Positions 25,095 to 33,715 of a stretch of 64,000 nucleotides of DNA are shown one piece after another. The position numbers were made by a program, and so were the translations under genes. The notes beneath the pieces were generated by a model. It saw only the letters and a program-made list of their open reading frames with translations, searched no databases and was not told the origin of the DNA. Position 1 is the stretch's first letter; the number at the start of each line of letters is the position of its first letter. Source of the stretch: Bradyrhizobium iriomotense (GTDB taxonomy: Bacteria > Pseudomonadota > Alphaproteobacteria > Rhizobiales > Xanthobacteraceae); the NCBI RefSeq assembly GCF_030160715.1, contig NZ_BSOW01000026.1:78955-142954 (forward strand), read 5' to 3'.

Positions 25095-26870
25095 CTAAGG
25101 TCCTTCTGCCAGACCCGCGAGCGCCATCGCTGCTCTGAGCTCTTGCACCGTTGCTGTTCCCCCGTCGGCGGCCTGGAACGACAGCGGGGCCGGATTCAGC
25201 GGAAGCCGCGTCACGTTGGCCGGGCCGCGCGGCGGCTCGAACATCATTGCCTGGCTTGCGCCGAATGGAATCCGATCGAGCTGCCGAATGGCGCTGCGCA
25301 TCTCGTGCAATCCGGCATTCAGAGGCATGGCAAGGGGCCGCTGATCGGACCAGACGCCGAGCGCGCGGGCTGCATCCGGCAATCCGGCTCCGGTCTGCCA
25401 TGGATGGCCGATGGGCTGCGCCGTATCCTTCAGAATCTGGAACAGACGTTCGACCCGGTGTGCATCCTTCGCGATGAAGCTGCCCTTGAAGTCGCCGTGG
25501 TCGGCGAGGATCAAGGCTGCAAGCGCGGCAACGTGAGCTGCTGCGAGCGAGGTGCCGTCGCAGACGGCGTAGCCGTCCGGCGACTGACAGGCAATGACCG
25601 CAACACCGGGCGCGCACAGGTCGAGCTCGGCCCCGCGGCAGGAGAACGGCGGTACGAACAACCCACCCGCCGCCGCAGTGGCGGCTGCGGCCTGCGCCGC
25701 CTGCGGACTGTCGTCCGGGAAGCTCCCCATCCGTCCGACCGCACCGACTGCCATGACATGCGGGGAGCAGGCCGGAAACAGCACGCCCTCGCCGGAATTG
25801 CCGGCAGCGGCGATGATGCTGACGCCTTGCTGCTTGGCCATGGCAATGTGCTGCTCGACCAGTACGGAGCCGCGCGCGCAACCGACCCCGATGCACGCCA
25901 CGTCGATGCCGTTTTGCAGGCAATCATCGAGCGCCGCGATCAGGTCGCTGCAACGGGCATCCAGGGGAAGCTTGCAAACATGCAGCTCGCTGTCCGGGGC
26001 GTAGCCGCGGATGCCGTGATCTGCCTGCGCAGCCGCATTGATGATGCCTGCGCAAGGGGTGCCGTGGCCGGTGACGTCCTTCGACCACGAGCGATCTTCG
26101 CCGGTTCGGGCGTCGATACCGTGCTCGATCCTCCCCAATTGCTGGTGGCTGGTCGCCACGCCGCTGTCGATGAGCGCGATCTTGACCTCGGCTCCACGGC
26201 AGTGGTCGGGAATCTGATCGAAGCGCATCGCTTCGCCGCCCCAATCCAGCCGGCCAGGGAGCGGCAACGGTTTCAGGGTGAGGGTGTTCACCGCATCGGC
26301 CTCGATGTTGGGCTGCTGTTGCCACAAGCCCCAATGGCCGGAGCGTGCGCTGACGAAAATGGCGGCGATTGTTTCCGGCACTTCGTCCCGCAGCGTCAGA
26401 TCGACGTTGCCGTCGCGGTCCGTCCGTCCCTGAACCGACGCCTGCTCGCCAACGAGCTGCACGGTTGCCTGTTCCACAGGCGCACCTGTCTCGCTCAGGA
26501 CCCGGATCGTCACCTTCAAATCCGGGCCGAGCGCGGTCATGGTCGCGGCCGCAGGGATGAAAGAGGAGGCCGGACCCGCGAAGGATGCAGCTCGCAGATG
26601 GCTGTCCGGCTCGATGATCAAGCTGCCGGCCGTAGAGCGGCGCAAGGCGGCAGCGGCTTCGTCAGGCATGCGCACGATCGCAATAGGCGGGCCACTGATG
26701 CCGCGCTGGTCATGAGTCCACAGGATGTTGCCGAACTGGTTCAGTTGCTCGGCCAGCGTTTGAGCGCTGACGCCGGGGCCCGCTGGCGCGATCATGTATT
26801 GAGTGCTGCGCCCTGGTCTACGTCGATTGTCGCTCGAGGTCGGTCGCGCATCATCTGGACTTGGTGCCAT
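25095..26870 (-). CDS. leaderless subtilisin-like (S8) serine protease
   Basis: 591 residues, AAGGAGG upstream, no signal peptide. The catalytic residues are D235 (LIDSGVA), H269 (TGHGTP), oxyanion N358 (AAGNSG) and S441 (DGTSLAAAH). An N-terminal region of about 110 residues (YMIAPAGPG onward) could be a propeptide-like domain. Residues 118-200 resemble a carboxypeptidase-regulatory-type beta sandwich (GAPVEQATVQL, TDRDGNVDLTL). The catalytic domain is cysteine-rich for this class, with about ten Cys. Third gene of a cassette after the two proteins upstream; those may be its substrates. Confidence 0.88.
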   Translation of the reverse strand: MAPSPDDARPTSSDNRRRPGRSTQYMIAPAGPGVSAQTLAEQLNQFGNILWTHDQRGISGPPIAIVRMPDEAAAALRRSTAGSLIIEPDSHLRAASFAGPASSFIPAAATMTALGPDLKVTIRVLSETGAPVEQATVQLVGEQASVQGRTDRDGNVDLTLRDEVPETIAAIFVSARSGHWGLWQQQPNIEADAVNTLTLKPLPLPGRLDWGGEAMRFDQIPDHCRGAEVKIALIDSGVATSHQQLGRIEHGIDARTGEDRSWSKDVTGHGTPCAGIINAAAQADHGIRGYAPDSELHVCKLPLDARCSDLIAALDDCLQNGIDVACIGVGCARGSVLVEQHIAMAKQQGVSIIAAAGNSGEGVLFPACSPHVMAVGAVGRMGSFPDDSPQAAQAAAATAAAGGLFVPPFSCRGAELDLCAPGVAVIACQSPDGYAVCDGTSLAAAHVAALAALILADHGDFKGSFIAKDAHRVERLFQILKDTAQPIGHPWQTGAGLPDAARALGVWSDQRPLAMPLNAGLHEMRSAIRQLDRIPFGASQAMMFEPPRGPANVTRLPLNPAPLSFQAADGGTATVQELRAAMALAGLAEGP

Positions 26871-26889
26871 GGCGTCGCCTCCTTTGATT

Positions 26890-27348
26890 TCAGTGGATGG
26901 AAGATTGCGTGCGATCGATCGACGCCTGGCGCAGCAACGGAACGCGGGGATCGGCCGCGCGGGCGGCTTCGATCGCGCGATAGGCGAAATAAATCAGGTT
27001 GAAGGCCTGCGCAAAATCCCGCTCGGTAAACTTGTTGGCCGCCTGGGTGACGATCGAAACGCAGTTTTCGAGGCCCGCATGCTGTGCCGCGTTGGCCTCG
27101 AGATAGGAAGAGAGCGAACGCAGCGATTCTGCGATCATGTCGCCCATCATGTTTTCCGCAGCCTGATGATCGAGCGCCGGGTTCGGCATCGCGAAGTTGC
27201 CGGGGACGGTTCGGAACGGCTGCTCGAAGGTTTGCGACTGCAGGCGCAAGAGCAGCGGCATCAGATTGCCAAGCAGGCCCACGAGCTGCTGAATGTCTGA
27301 GGACTGGCGCTGTGACGCGGATGCTGCGGAGGGATTGGAATCCGACAT
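26890..27348 (-). CDS. small helical protein of the subtilase cassette, unknown family
   Basis: 152 residues, AAGGAG eight bases before the ATG. No signal peptide. A Ser/Gln-rich N-terminus leads into a Leu-rich amphipathic helix (DIQQLVGLLGNLMPLLLRLQ) whose pattern recalls the repeats of the upstream gene. The rest is predicted helical (MMGDMIAESLRSLSSYLEAN, FNLIYFAYRAIEAARA). One cysteine only. Twenty bases before the subtilase gene, so almost certainly co-transcribed. Family not recognised. Confidence 0.8.
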   Translation of the reverse strand: MSDSNPSAASASQRQSSDIQQLVGLLGNLMPLLLRLQSQTFEQPFRTVPGNFAMPNPALDHQAAENMMGDMIAESLRSLSSYLEANAAQHAGLENCVSIVTQAANKFTERDFAQAFNLIYFAYRAIEAARAADPRVPLLRQASIDRTQSSIH

Positions 27349-27428
27349 GAGGGTTCTCCTTCGGAGGAAGCATGCGCAACGGCAGGCGCGACCGCCGCTT
27401 TTGGCGGCGGTCGCGCCTTACCGCGCGG

Positions 27429-28190
27429 TCAGATCATCCGCTGCTGGCCGTAGGCCTGAAGGTTACCGATGACCTGGGGAATGACGCCGATCAGCTGGCG
27501 GGTGATGTCGGCGACATCCTGCTGCGTCAGTTGTCGCTGCTGGCCAAGGCCGGTCTGACCACCGCCGAACGCCGCCTGGAACTGCGGCGCGCCGAACTGC
27601 GTACCCCACATCTGCCCAGGCTGAGTCTGCGCGGGATGGCCGAGACCGAATTGACCGAAGCCTCCGAATTGACCCTGACCGAGACCGCCGTGTATGGCCG
27701 AATGCTGCATTTGGGGCTGGCTCTGCAGCATTCCCACGATCTGCGGCACGATGGGCAGGATCTGCCGCACGACCTCGCTCACGTCTTGCGGACTTAGCTG
27801 CCGCGGCGCCTGGCCGTAAGCCGCATAGCCCATTCCTGCGAACGGCGTTTGAGCTTGCGCGAGAATTTGAGGCAGCGCCGGGACCAATTGCCGCACGACC
27901 TCATTCACGTCCTGTGGCGAAAGCTGCCGCTGTTGCCCGCCCCAGTGCTGCTGACCCCAGCCCGTTTGTCCGCCCCAGCCAGGGCCGTATCCAAACGCGC
28001 CAAAGGTCGGCTGACCGCCGAACTGTCCGTATTGCTGTCCATAGGCCGCCTGGCCCAGTCCAAGACCGCCTCCGCCAAATTGTTGGCCGCCTTGCGAACC
28101 GAATGCTCCCGATCCCCATTGTTGCGGACCGAACTGTCCGAATGGCGAACCATGCGCGAGGTTCTGTTGCAGGGTATCAAAATACGTCAT
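27429..28190 (-). CDS. Gly/Gln/Phe-rich low-complexity protein with three amphipathic repeats
   Basis: 253 residues from MTYFDTLQQN, AAGGAGG upstream; a longer frame adds 47 residues without its own ribosome site. Residues 14-87 and 166-217 are low-complexity, rich in Gly, Gln, Phe, Tyr and Trp. Between and after them lie three copies of a 24-residue repeat, at 88-111, 130-153 and 219-242: R-Q-L-S/T-x-Q-D-V, a V/I-x-R-Q-L/I core, then P-Q-I/V. No cysteine or signal peptide. The composition resembles self-assembling or phase-separating proteins. First gene of the subtilase cassette. No family recognised. Confidence 0.82.
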   Translation of the reverse strand: MTYFDTLQQNLAHGSPFGQFGPQQWGSGAFGSQGGQQFGGGGLGLGQAAYGQQYGQFGGQPTFGAFGYGPGWGGQTGWGQQHWGGQQRQLSPQDVNEVVRQLVPALPQILAQAQTPFAGMGYAAYGQAPRQLSPQDVSEVVRQILPIVPQIVGMLQSQPQMQHSAIHGGLGQGQFGGFGQFGLGHPAQTQPGQMWGTQFGAPQFQAAFGGGQTGLGQQRQLTQQDVADITRQLIGVIPQVIGNLQAYGQQRMI

Positions 28191-28860
28191 CGCTTGGCCT
28201 CCTTGCGATGGTGGTGCCCTCAGCCCAAAATTCTGCCAAGAATCCTGCGAAGGCCGGTCGCGGGCGCGCCCTCTTCGCGGGCAATAGCGGTCCGTCACGC
28301 CGGTGCGACGGCGTTGGACCTTCAAGTTCAAATGCTTGGCACGGAAGTCTCAGCAGTCGGCAATGTCGCCCGCCGGGGAAGCACATGCGTTGTGTCCCCT
28401 GAGGTGACAAGCCGACGGTAAGATGTTTTAGAGCGGCAAAAATAAAAGCCGTCGAGAGATGTGGAGCGGATTTTCCTCGCTGGCACCGTGGGCCAGCCAT
28501 TTATCATTTACGTCCTACGTCCGCTCAAACGCTCGGCAATTACGCTGGTTTCTCCCCAGTTCCGCAATGAGCAGAGACTCTGCAAGGAGCAGAGACGCGA
28601 AAAACGTACTCACGTCAAAATAGTTTCGCCAAAGCGCGGCGATATTTTGGCGGCGATCAAACACCGAAAAAATTTCAAGCGCGCAGATTTTCGTCAGCAC
28701 TCTTTGCCTGGTCAGCGAGCCTTCCGATGTGCATCGATGCCAACTTGCGTGAATGCTGGAGCATGATCCGAAAAAAATGAGAAGCGCTTTTCCCTCGCGA
28801 CAAACGTGGAGCGCGTTTGCGTGAAAGCGCGATGACGACTCATCCCGATCTCATCCCGCT
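28191..28860. other. 670-bp gap upstream of the subtilase cassette
   Basis: No credible gene. The half nearest the cassette presumably carries its promoter. The region from about 28,480 to 28,700 is visibly AT-richer than its surroundings. The last 100 bases are a dispersed repeat, listed separately. Confidence 0.5.
28757..28860. repeat. dispersed repeat beginning GGAGCATGATCCG
   Basis: The sequence GGAGCATGATCCGAAAAAAATG, followed by AAGCGCTTTTCCCTCGCG, resembles a non-coding repeat frequent between Bradyrhizobium genes. It ends at the stop of the M48 peptidase gene. Confidence 0.45.
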
Positions 28861-29928
28861 CTAGTAGGCGAGGTTGAGCAACGTGCCGACGCGTTCGGAG
28901 GTGGCGGGATGGCTGCGAAGCAAGCGCGCCGGATCATGCACGAATGCGGACGTGCGGCTTGGTGCAGAGCCGGTGTGATGGCGCTCCAGCTTGTCGAGTG
29001 CAGCGATGAGTGCTCGCGAGTCGCCGGTCAGCTCGAGCGCCGTTGCGTCTGCATCCAGTTCGCGCACGCGCGACAGAGCAAGTCCAAGGAGCTGGCCGAG
29101 AGTTGGTGCTGCGCTCAGCAGCATCGTCAATGGCCGGCTCGATGTCATGCCAGCGTGATGATGGCTGGTTCGCAGCAGCGCGAGACCGGCGAGCGAGGTC
29201 CAATCGATCGCGCGCCGTAACGCCGTCGCCCAGCCCATCGTCCAGGCGTCATTGTTGCGGATATGAGCGACTTCATGGGCCAATATCCCGGCAATTTCGT
29301 CGCGCGTCATGCCGCGCAGCAGGCCTTCGGTCAACACGATGGCGCTGCGTTCCGGCCCGCCGAGTGCATAGGCATTCATGTCGCGCGGTGTCGGCAGGCA
29401 ATAGAGATCCGGCAATCGCACCAGCCCGGCCCGGCTGCAAACTTTTGTCAGGATGGCGAACAGGTCCGGCACCTCGGCAGGGGACAGCGGGCGGGCGCCG
29501 AACCAGCGATACACGTTCTCGCGCGAGATGATCGTTTCGTCGGGACGGGGCGTGCTTCCCGCCAGCGCCCGCTGCATGCCCTCGGCTCCGCCGACGATCC
29601 AGCCGCAGACGCCGAGCAGCAATGTCATTGCAAGGATCGCCAGGTGAGATGATTGATGGTTCGCAGCCTGATGGGCGTGCCGCCGATGCCGCAACCGCCA
29701 CGGGTCTCTCGGGCTCAGCTCGATACGGCATCGCAGGAAGAGGCCTGCCTCTCCCGACGGCCAATGCATCTCCACGGTGACGTTAGGGCCGCACTGTAAT
29801 ACGCGCAGCATCTCTCGCGGCGCGTGTCGCACCAGGGCGAACGAAAGGCCTGGCGTGAGGCCGGCAACGACATCCTGGCCGTGCCGGTCACCACGCAACG
29901 CCATCGGGCTTACGCCAGCGTGAATCAC
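28861..29928 (-). CDS. M48-family metalloprotease (HtpX/Oma1-like)
   Basis: 355 residues if the GTG at 29928, preceded by GAGGGGACAGG, is used; an ATG eight codons later is possible. One strong membrane segment (LAILAMTLLLGVCGWIVGG) is followed by a peptidase domain with the HEXXH zinc site LAHEVAHIRNND and the downstream third-ligand Glu region SRVRELDADATAL. The closing HPATSERVGTLLNL is typical of M48. The N-terminal 90 residues are unlike HtpX. Likely inner-membrane quality control. Confidence 0.87.
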   Translation of the reverse strand: MIHAGVSPMALRGDRHGQDVVAGLTPGLSFALVRHAPREMLRVLQCGPNVTVEMHWPSGEAGLFLRCRIELSPRDPWRLRHRRHAHQAANHQSSHLAILAMTLLLGVCGWIVGGAEGMQRALAGSTPRPDETIISRENVYRWFGARPLSPAEVPDLFAILTKVCSRAGLVRLPDLYCLPTPRDMNAYALGGPERSAIVLTEGLLRGMTRDEIAGILAHEVAHIRNNDAWTMGWATALRRAIDWTSLAGLALLRTSHHHAGMTSSRPLTMLLSAAPTLGQLLGLALSRVRELDADATALELTGDSRALIAALDKLERHHTGSAPSRTSAFVHDPARLLRSHPATSERVGTLLNLAY

Positions 29929-30260
29929 CCTGTCCCCTCGTGCGCCTTCAAAGCGAAAAAACTACGGATCTCCCGGTGCCTTGTCATGCGAGTTTCATGC
30001 CTTGGACACAGAAAGTCCCGGTATCCACACGGGGCGACGTCCGATTCGCTTCGGTGCAAGCTGTCCGAAAGAGACCTCAGGAACCGGGCTCACTTCAAGC
30101 TAAACCATGGTTTGGTCCGATAACACGTTACCGACGTCACACTCGGAGATGACAGATTCCGTGCGAGTGTTGCAGTCGAGCCAACGCGGGAACCCGGCTT
30201 CTCAAATCAGGCGAGAGCAGCCATTGTGCCGGCTGCAACAGTCCCAGTGGAGCAGCATCA
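29929..30260. other. divergent intergenic region
   Basis: About 330 bases between the M48 peptidase gene and the divergent glycosidase gene. It should carry promoters for both. No ORF, repeat or clear operator seen. Confidence 0.5.
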
Positions 30261-31724
30261 ATGCCGGACAAGTTCTCGCGTCGCCAGTTCGCGAAGATCG
30301 TGGGGCTTTCCGCGGCGGGGATGGCAACTCCCGGGCAATCCGCGGAGGCTAAGCCGGGACCGGCGCCGCGCCCGGCGGGAGGCTTTCCGGCGGGCTTCCT
30401 CTGGGGCACCGCGACCTCCTCCTATCAGGTCGAGGGCGCCGTGAACGAAGACGGGCGGGGGCCGTCGATCTGGGACACGTTTACGCGCGTGGCCGGCAAG
30501 ATCGAGGATGGCACCAACGGCGACCGCGCCAACGAGCACTACCATCGCTACAAGGACGACATCGCGCTGATCAAGGAGCTCGGCTGCAAGGCCTATCGCT
30601 TCTCGGTCGCCTGGCCTCGGGTGTTTCCGGACGGCGACGGCAAGCCGAACCCGAAGGGGCTCGACTTCTACAATCGCCTGATCGACGAGCTCCTGACGAA
30701 CGGCATCGAGCCGTGGCTCACTCTCTATCATTGGGACTTGCCGCAATCGCTGCAGGATCGTTTCGGCGGCTGGCGATCGGCCGAGACCTGCAAGGCGTTC
30801 GGTGACTATGCGGCCTATGTCGCGCAGCACCTGACCGATCGCGTCAAGAACGTGTTCACGTTGAACGAGAGCGGCAGGTTCGTCTATTTCGGCTACGGCA
30901 TCGGCATCGACGCGCCGGGCCTGGTGCTATCGCAAGCCGAGGTGAACCAGGTCAGGCACAACACCGCGCTGGCACACGGGCTTGCGGTGCAGGCGGTTCG
31001 CAGCTCCGGTCGCCGCGGCACGAGGGTCGGGCCGGCCGAGAATATCGATGCCTGCATTCCCGCGATCGACACGCCCGAGAACGTCCGCGCCACCGAGATC
31101 GCGCTGCGCGAACTGAACGCGAGCTATCTCAACGTGATCATGGAGGGCAGATACACCGACGCGTTCCTGAAGTTTGCAGGGCCCAACGCGCCGAAATACA
31201 CCGATGCGGAGCTGAAGATCATCTCCTCGCCGGTCGACTTCCTCGGCCTCAACATCTACGCGCCGCAGCATTATGTCCTGGCCTCCGACAAGGGCGCCGG
31301 TTTCTCGCTGCTGCCGATCCCGAAATCGTTTCCGCACATGAATTCCGACTGGCTGCGCGTCGGCCCCGAGACGATCTACTGGGTGCCGAAGCTCGCCGCA
31401 AAAATCTGGAAGACCGGTCCGATCTATATCAGCGAGAACGGCACCTCCGGCGACGACCAGGTCCGGCCCGACGGCAAGATCTACGACACCGACCGCATCA
31501 TGTATTTGCGCAACTACCTTGCGCAGCTCCAGCGCGCGACGGAGGAGGGCGTGCCGGTGCGTGGCTATTTCCTCTGGAGCCTGATGGACAATTTCGAGTG
31601 GATCTACGGCCTGAACAAGCGCTTCGGCCTCTATCATGTGAACTTCGACACGCAAGTGCGCACGCCAAAACTCAGCGCAAGCTTCTACCGCAACGTGATC
31701 GCAAGGAACGCGGCAGGGGTGTGA
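30261..31724 (+). CDS. Tat-exported GH1 beta-glucosidase
   Basis: 487 residues. The N-terminus has a twin-arginine motif (FSRRQFAKIVGLSAAG), so the folded enzyme should be exported to the periplasm. The family 1 barrel starts at FPAGFLWGTATSSYQVEG. The acid/base Glu is E203 in TLNESG, where most members have NEP, and the nucleophile is E392 in YISENG. Also present are YHWDLPQSL and FLWSLMDNFEW. It probably cleaves beta-glucosides or aryl glycosides, perhaps plant-derived. Confidence 0.92.
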   Translation: MPDKFSRRQFAKIVGLSAAGMATPGQSAEAKPGPAPRPAGGFPAGFLWGTATSSYQVEGAVNEDGRGPSIWDTFTRVAGKIEDGTNGDRANEHYHRYKDDIALIKELGCKAYRFSVAWPRVFPDGDGKPNPKGLDFYNRLIDELLTNGIEPWLTLYHWDLPQSLQDRFGGWRSAETCKAFGDYAAYVAQHLTDRVKNVFTLNESGRFVYFGYGIGIDAPGLVLSQAEVNQVRHNTALAHGLAVQAVRSSGRRGTRVGPAENIDACIPAIDTPENVRATEIALRELNASYLNVIMEGRYTDAFLKFAGPNAPKYTDAELKIISSPVDFLGLNIYAPQHYVLASDKGAGFSLLPIPKSFPHMNSDWLRVGPETIYWVPKLAAKIWKTGPIYISENGTSGDDQVRPDGKIYDTDRIMYLRNYLAQLQRATEEGVPVRGYFLWSLMDNFEWIYGLNKRFGLYHVNFDTQVRTPKLSASFYRNVIARNAAGV

Positions 31725-32032
31725 GCTCCCGTCTCCCCGCTCGCCGCAGGGCTATCGCATATGGCCGTGTCGCGTACTCGGCCTCATGGTTCTCCAGGCG
31801 ATGCGAAGCATCATGGTGGGCATGCCTCAAGTTTGTCTATCGGAAATGATGCAGCCTACCGGGACGTGTTGGGACGTTCGGCTTTGATCACGAGCGTCGC
31901 CCGCTGCGATAGATGGCGGCCTGTGAGCCCCGTTAGCGACCAAACTCGCGCAGCATTGCAATATGTAGCGGACGGCCACTTCCTGACATCCCACCCAGAT
32001 GCTATGGAGAGTCCAAAAATGGAGCGATACTT
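31725..32032. other. intergenic region, no gene seen
   Basis: About 310 bases. Open frames here have atypical composition and no ribosome binding sites. It marks the start of a gene-poor accessory stretch. Confidence 0.4.
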
Positions 32033-32431
32033 TTGAAATCGCGCGTCGAAACATTTACGCCACCGAACACGCCGGTGCCCATCGGCCCGTACAATCACGT
32101 TGCCAGGGTTGGGGAGCACATCTGGATTGGCGGGACTGCGGGTGTTGATCCGTCGACGGGTCAGTTGGCGGGGTCGGACGTAGGCGCACAAACCCTGCAA
32201 ATCCTGAAATCCTTCAAAATCATGCTTGAGGCCGTTGGCTCTGATCTCGACCATGTTGTCCACGTCAACGTCTTTCTGGCGAACATGTCCGATTTCGAGG
32301 CAATGAATGCGGCTTACATACAGATGATGGGAAATCACAGGCCCGCTCGCACGGTATTCTCAGTACGGGAACTTCCGAAGCCAGGTGTCCTTCTCACGAT
32401 GAACCTTACCGCCGTGACCAAGGCGCAGTGA
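32033..32431 (+). CDS. RidA/YjgF-family protein lacking the usual catalytic Glu
   Basis: 132 residues from a TTG start. The RidA fold is recognisable: PIGPYNHVARVGEHIWIGG, then LDHVVHVNVFLANMSDF and RPARTVFSV with the conserved Arg. The usual C-terminal V-E-I-E-x-I-A segment reads LLTMNLTAV, so the Glu used for imine hydrolysis is missing. It may bind a ligand rather than deaminate 2-aminoacrylate. Isolated, with no co-directional partner. Confidence 0.82.
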   Translation: MKSRVETFTPPNTPVPIGPYNHVARVGEHIWIGGTAGVDPSTGQLAGSDVGAQTLQILKSFKIMLEAVGSDLDHVVHVNVFLANMSDFEAMNAAYIQMMGNHRPARTVFSVRELPKPGVLLTMNLTAVTKAQ

Positions 32432-32787
32432 TAGGTGTCCACGACGAGTCCAGTCTACCTTCGTTGGCTCCCGACGAACCAGGCGTGATGACCGCTTCAG
32501 GTCCAATTGCGTCGATTTGCTTCTCCCATGATGGCGTCCAGTCAACTCCGGTGAGCGGACATATTCAGTGATGCCCATCGCGAGGTCTCAAGAGGGCCAC
32601 TTTGCGGAAGCGCCACTTGATCACCTCGTTGGCGCGGGCAAGCATTGTCGGGCGGAAATTCATATCCGGCGAGGCGATGCAAGCATTCGGGTGCCGCGGT
32701 TGTGATTGGTCGTTCTGGTGCAACAGATCGAGGCGGCGTGAGCTAGATGCTATCTTAGCGCGGGCAGGACGATCGAAGGGAGATGCG
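32432..32787. other. intergenic region, no gene seen
   Basis: About 355 bases with no ORF supported by a ribosome site or protein-like composition. Confidence 0.4.
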
Positions 32788-33039
32788 ATGCGTTCTATCT
32801 TGGCCCTGAGCCTTCTTATCGCCCTGTATGCATCTGCCAGCGCCGACACGGCGTCTCACTCACACCGGCGGCATGCCGCTGTTCACGCCAGGCAAAGCGC
32901 GCTCGTAGGGACCGTACCAGGTTTTGCCTACGCACCGCCTTGGCCGCCGGTCCACTACCAATCCGCACCGCTTGGTAACCAGCCCAGCCCGTATGATAAT
33001 CGTTATCCGAACTGGGGTGGAGGTGGAGGTTCAATGTAA
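32788..33039 (+). CDS. small secreted His/Pro-rich protein
   Basis: 83 residues with AAGGGAG upstream. A signal peptide (ILALSLLIALYASASA) is followed by a His-rich stretch (HSHRRHAAVHAR), a Pro/Tyr-rich section and a GGGGGSM tail. No cysteines. The His cluster could bind metal, unproven. Small secreted proteins of this type are common in Bradyrhizobium. Confidence 0.65.
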   Translation: MRSILALSLLIALYASASADTASHSHRRHAAVHARQSALVGTVPGFAYAPPWPPVHYQSAPLGNQPSPYDNRYPNWGGGGGSM

Positions 33040-33188
33040 GTCGATTGGGGGGTAGCGGCCGGTCTGTTTGGACAAAATTGGGAATTGATGCGTTGAATTT
33101 TGTCCGACCGCAAAGCACACGGCCGTCCTCTTCGGTCCGCGATGGCGACGCGATTTCTCGCGCCGCATAGCGTCGACCTCGGCAGCTC

Positions 33189-33437
33189 TCAAGGCGTCAG
33201 GCAGTTTGCCCCAGGCGGGCAACGCACGTTGGGCGTCGCGGCACCGCCTATTCCATACGCTCCGCTGTCTGTGGTCGCAGGGAACCGGTGTTGCGGCAGC
33301 CGAATCCTCGCATTCGGGTTGACGCTGTTGTGCATGCCGTTTTCCTTGAGTGGCATCTGGGAGGCCATGGCTGGCACGAGAGAAACCGCGACGAGCGCGG
33401 TGGCTGCCGCGAACGAGCGGCGGAAGGTCTTGAACAT
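33189..33437 (-). CDS. small secreted hypothetical protein
   Basis: 82 residues from MFKTFRRSFAAATALV, a clear signal peptide ending at AMASQ. The mature part has NARIRLPQHRFPATTDSGAYG and two cysteines near the end (VRCPPGANCLTP), probably a disulphide loop. Family not recognised. Confidence 0.6.
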   Translation of the reverse strand: MFKTFRRSFAAATALVAVSLVPAMASQMPLKENGMHNSVNPNARIRLPQHRFPATTDSGAYGIGGAATPNVRCPPGANCLTP

Positions 33438-33715
33438 GTCTCTGATCCTTTGGTTTGATCGCTTGCGTGCATGCAAGCCGCCGCACAGTGCGAGACCAGA
33501 GCGTCTTCATCCATGAGGCTCGTCACAGTGCAAGCTCGGCCAAGGGCATAGCCAAGGCTGGGTCGAGCAGCGGCTCGTGCGCGACCCAATGCTCAGCAGG
33601 GAGTGAAACCCGAGCGCGCGACATGCTTCGGCGCGGAACGTGCAATCGATCACAGTCGCTTCCGTTTCGATGGGCCAAGTTTGGCTGGTTCGGCCATCGA
33701 ACGACGGGTAACCAC

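Noticed and set aside
23998..25923. A 641-residue minus-strand frame across the TonB receptor and subtilase
   Set aside because: It spans two real genes and has Arg-rich frameshift-like composition.
27429..28190. Reading the Gly-rich protein as a RiPP precursor
   Set aside because: It is too long, has no cysteines or leader-core boundary, and no modifying enzyme is nearby besides the protease.
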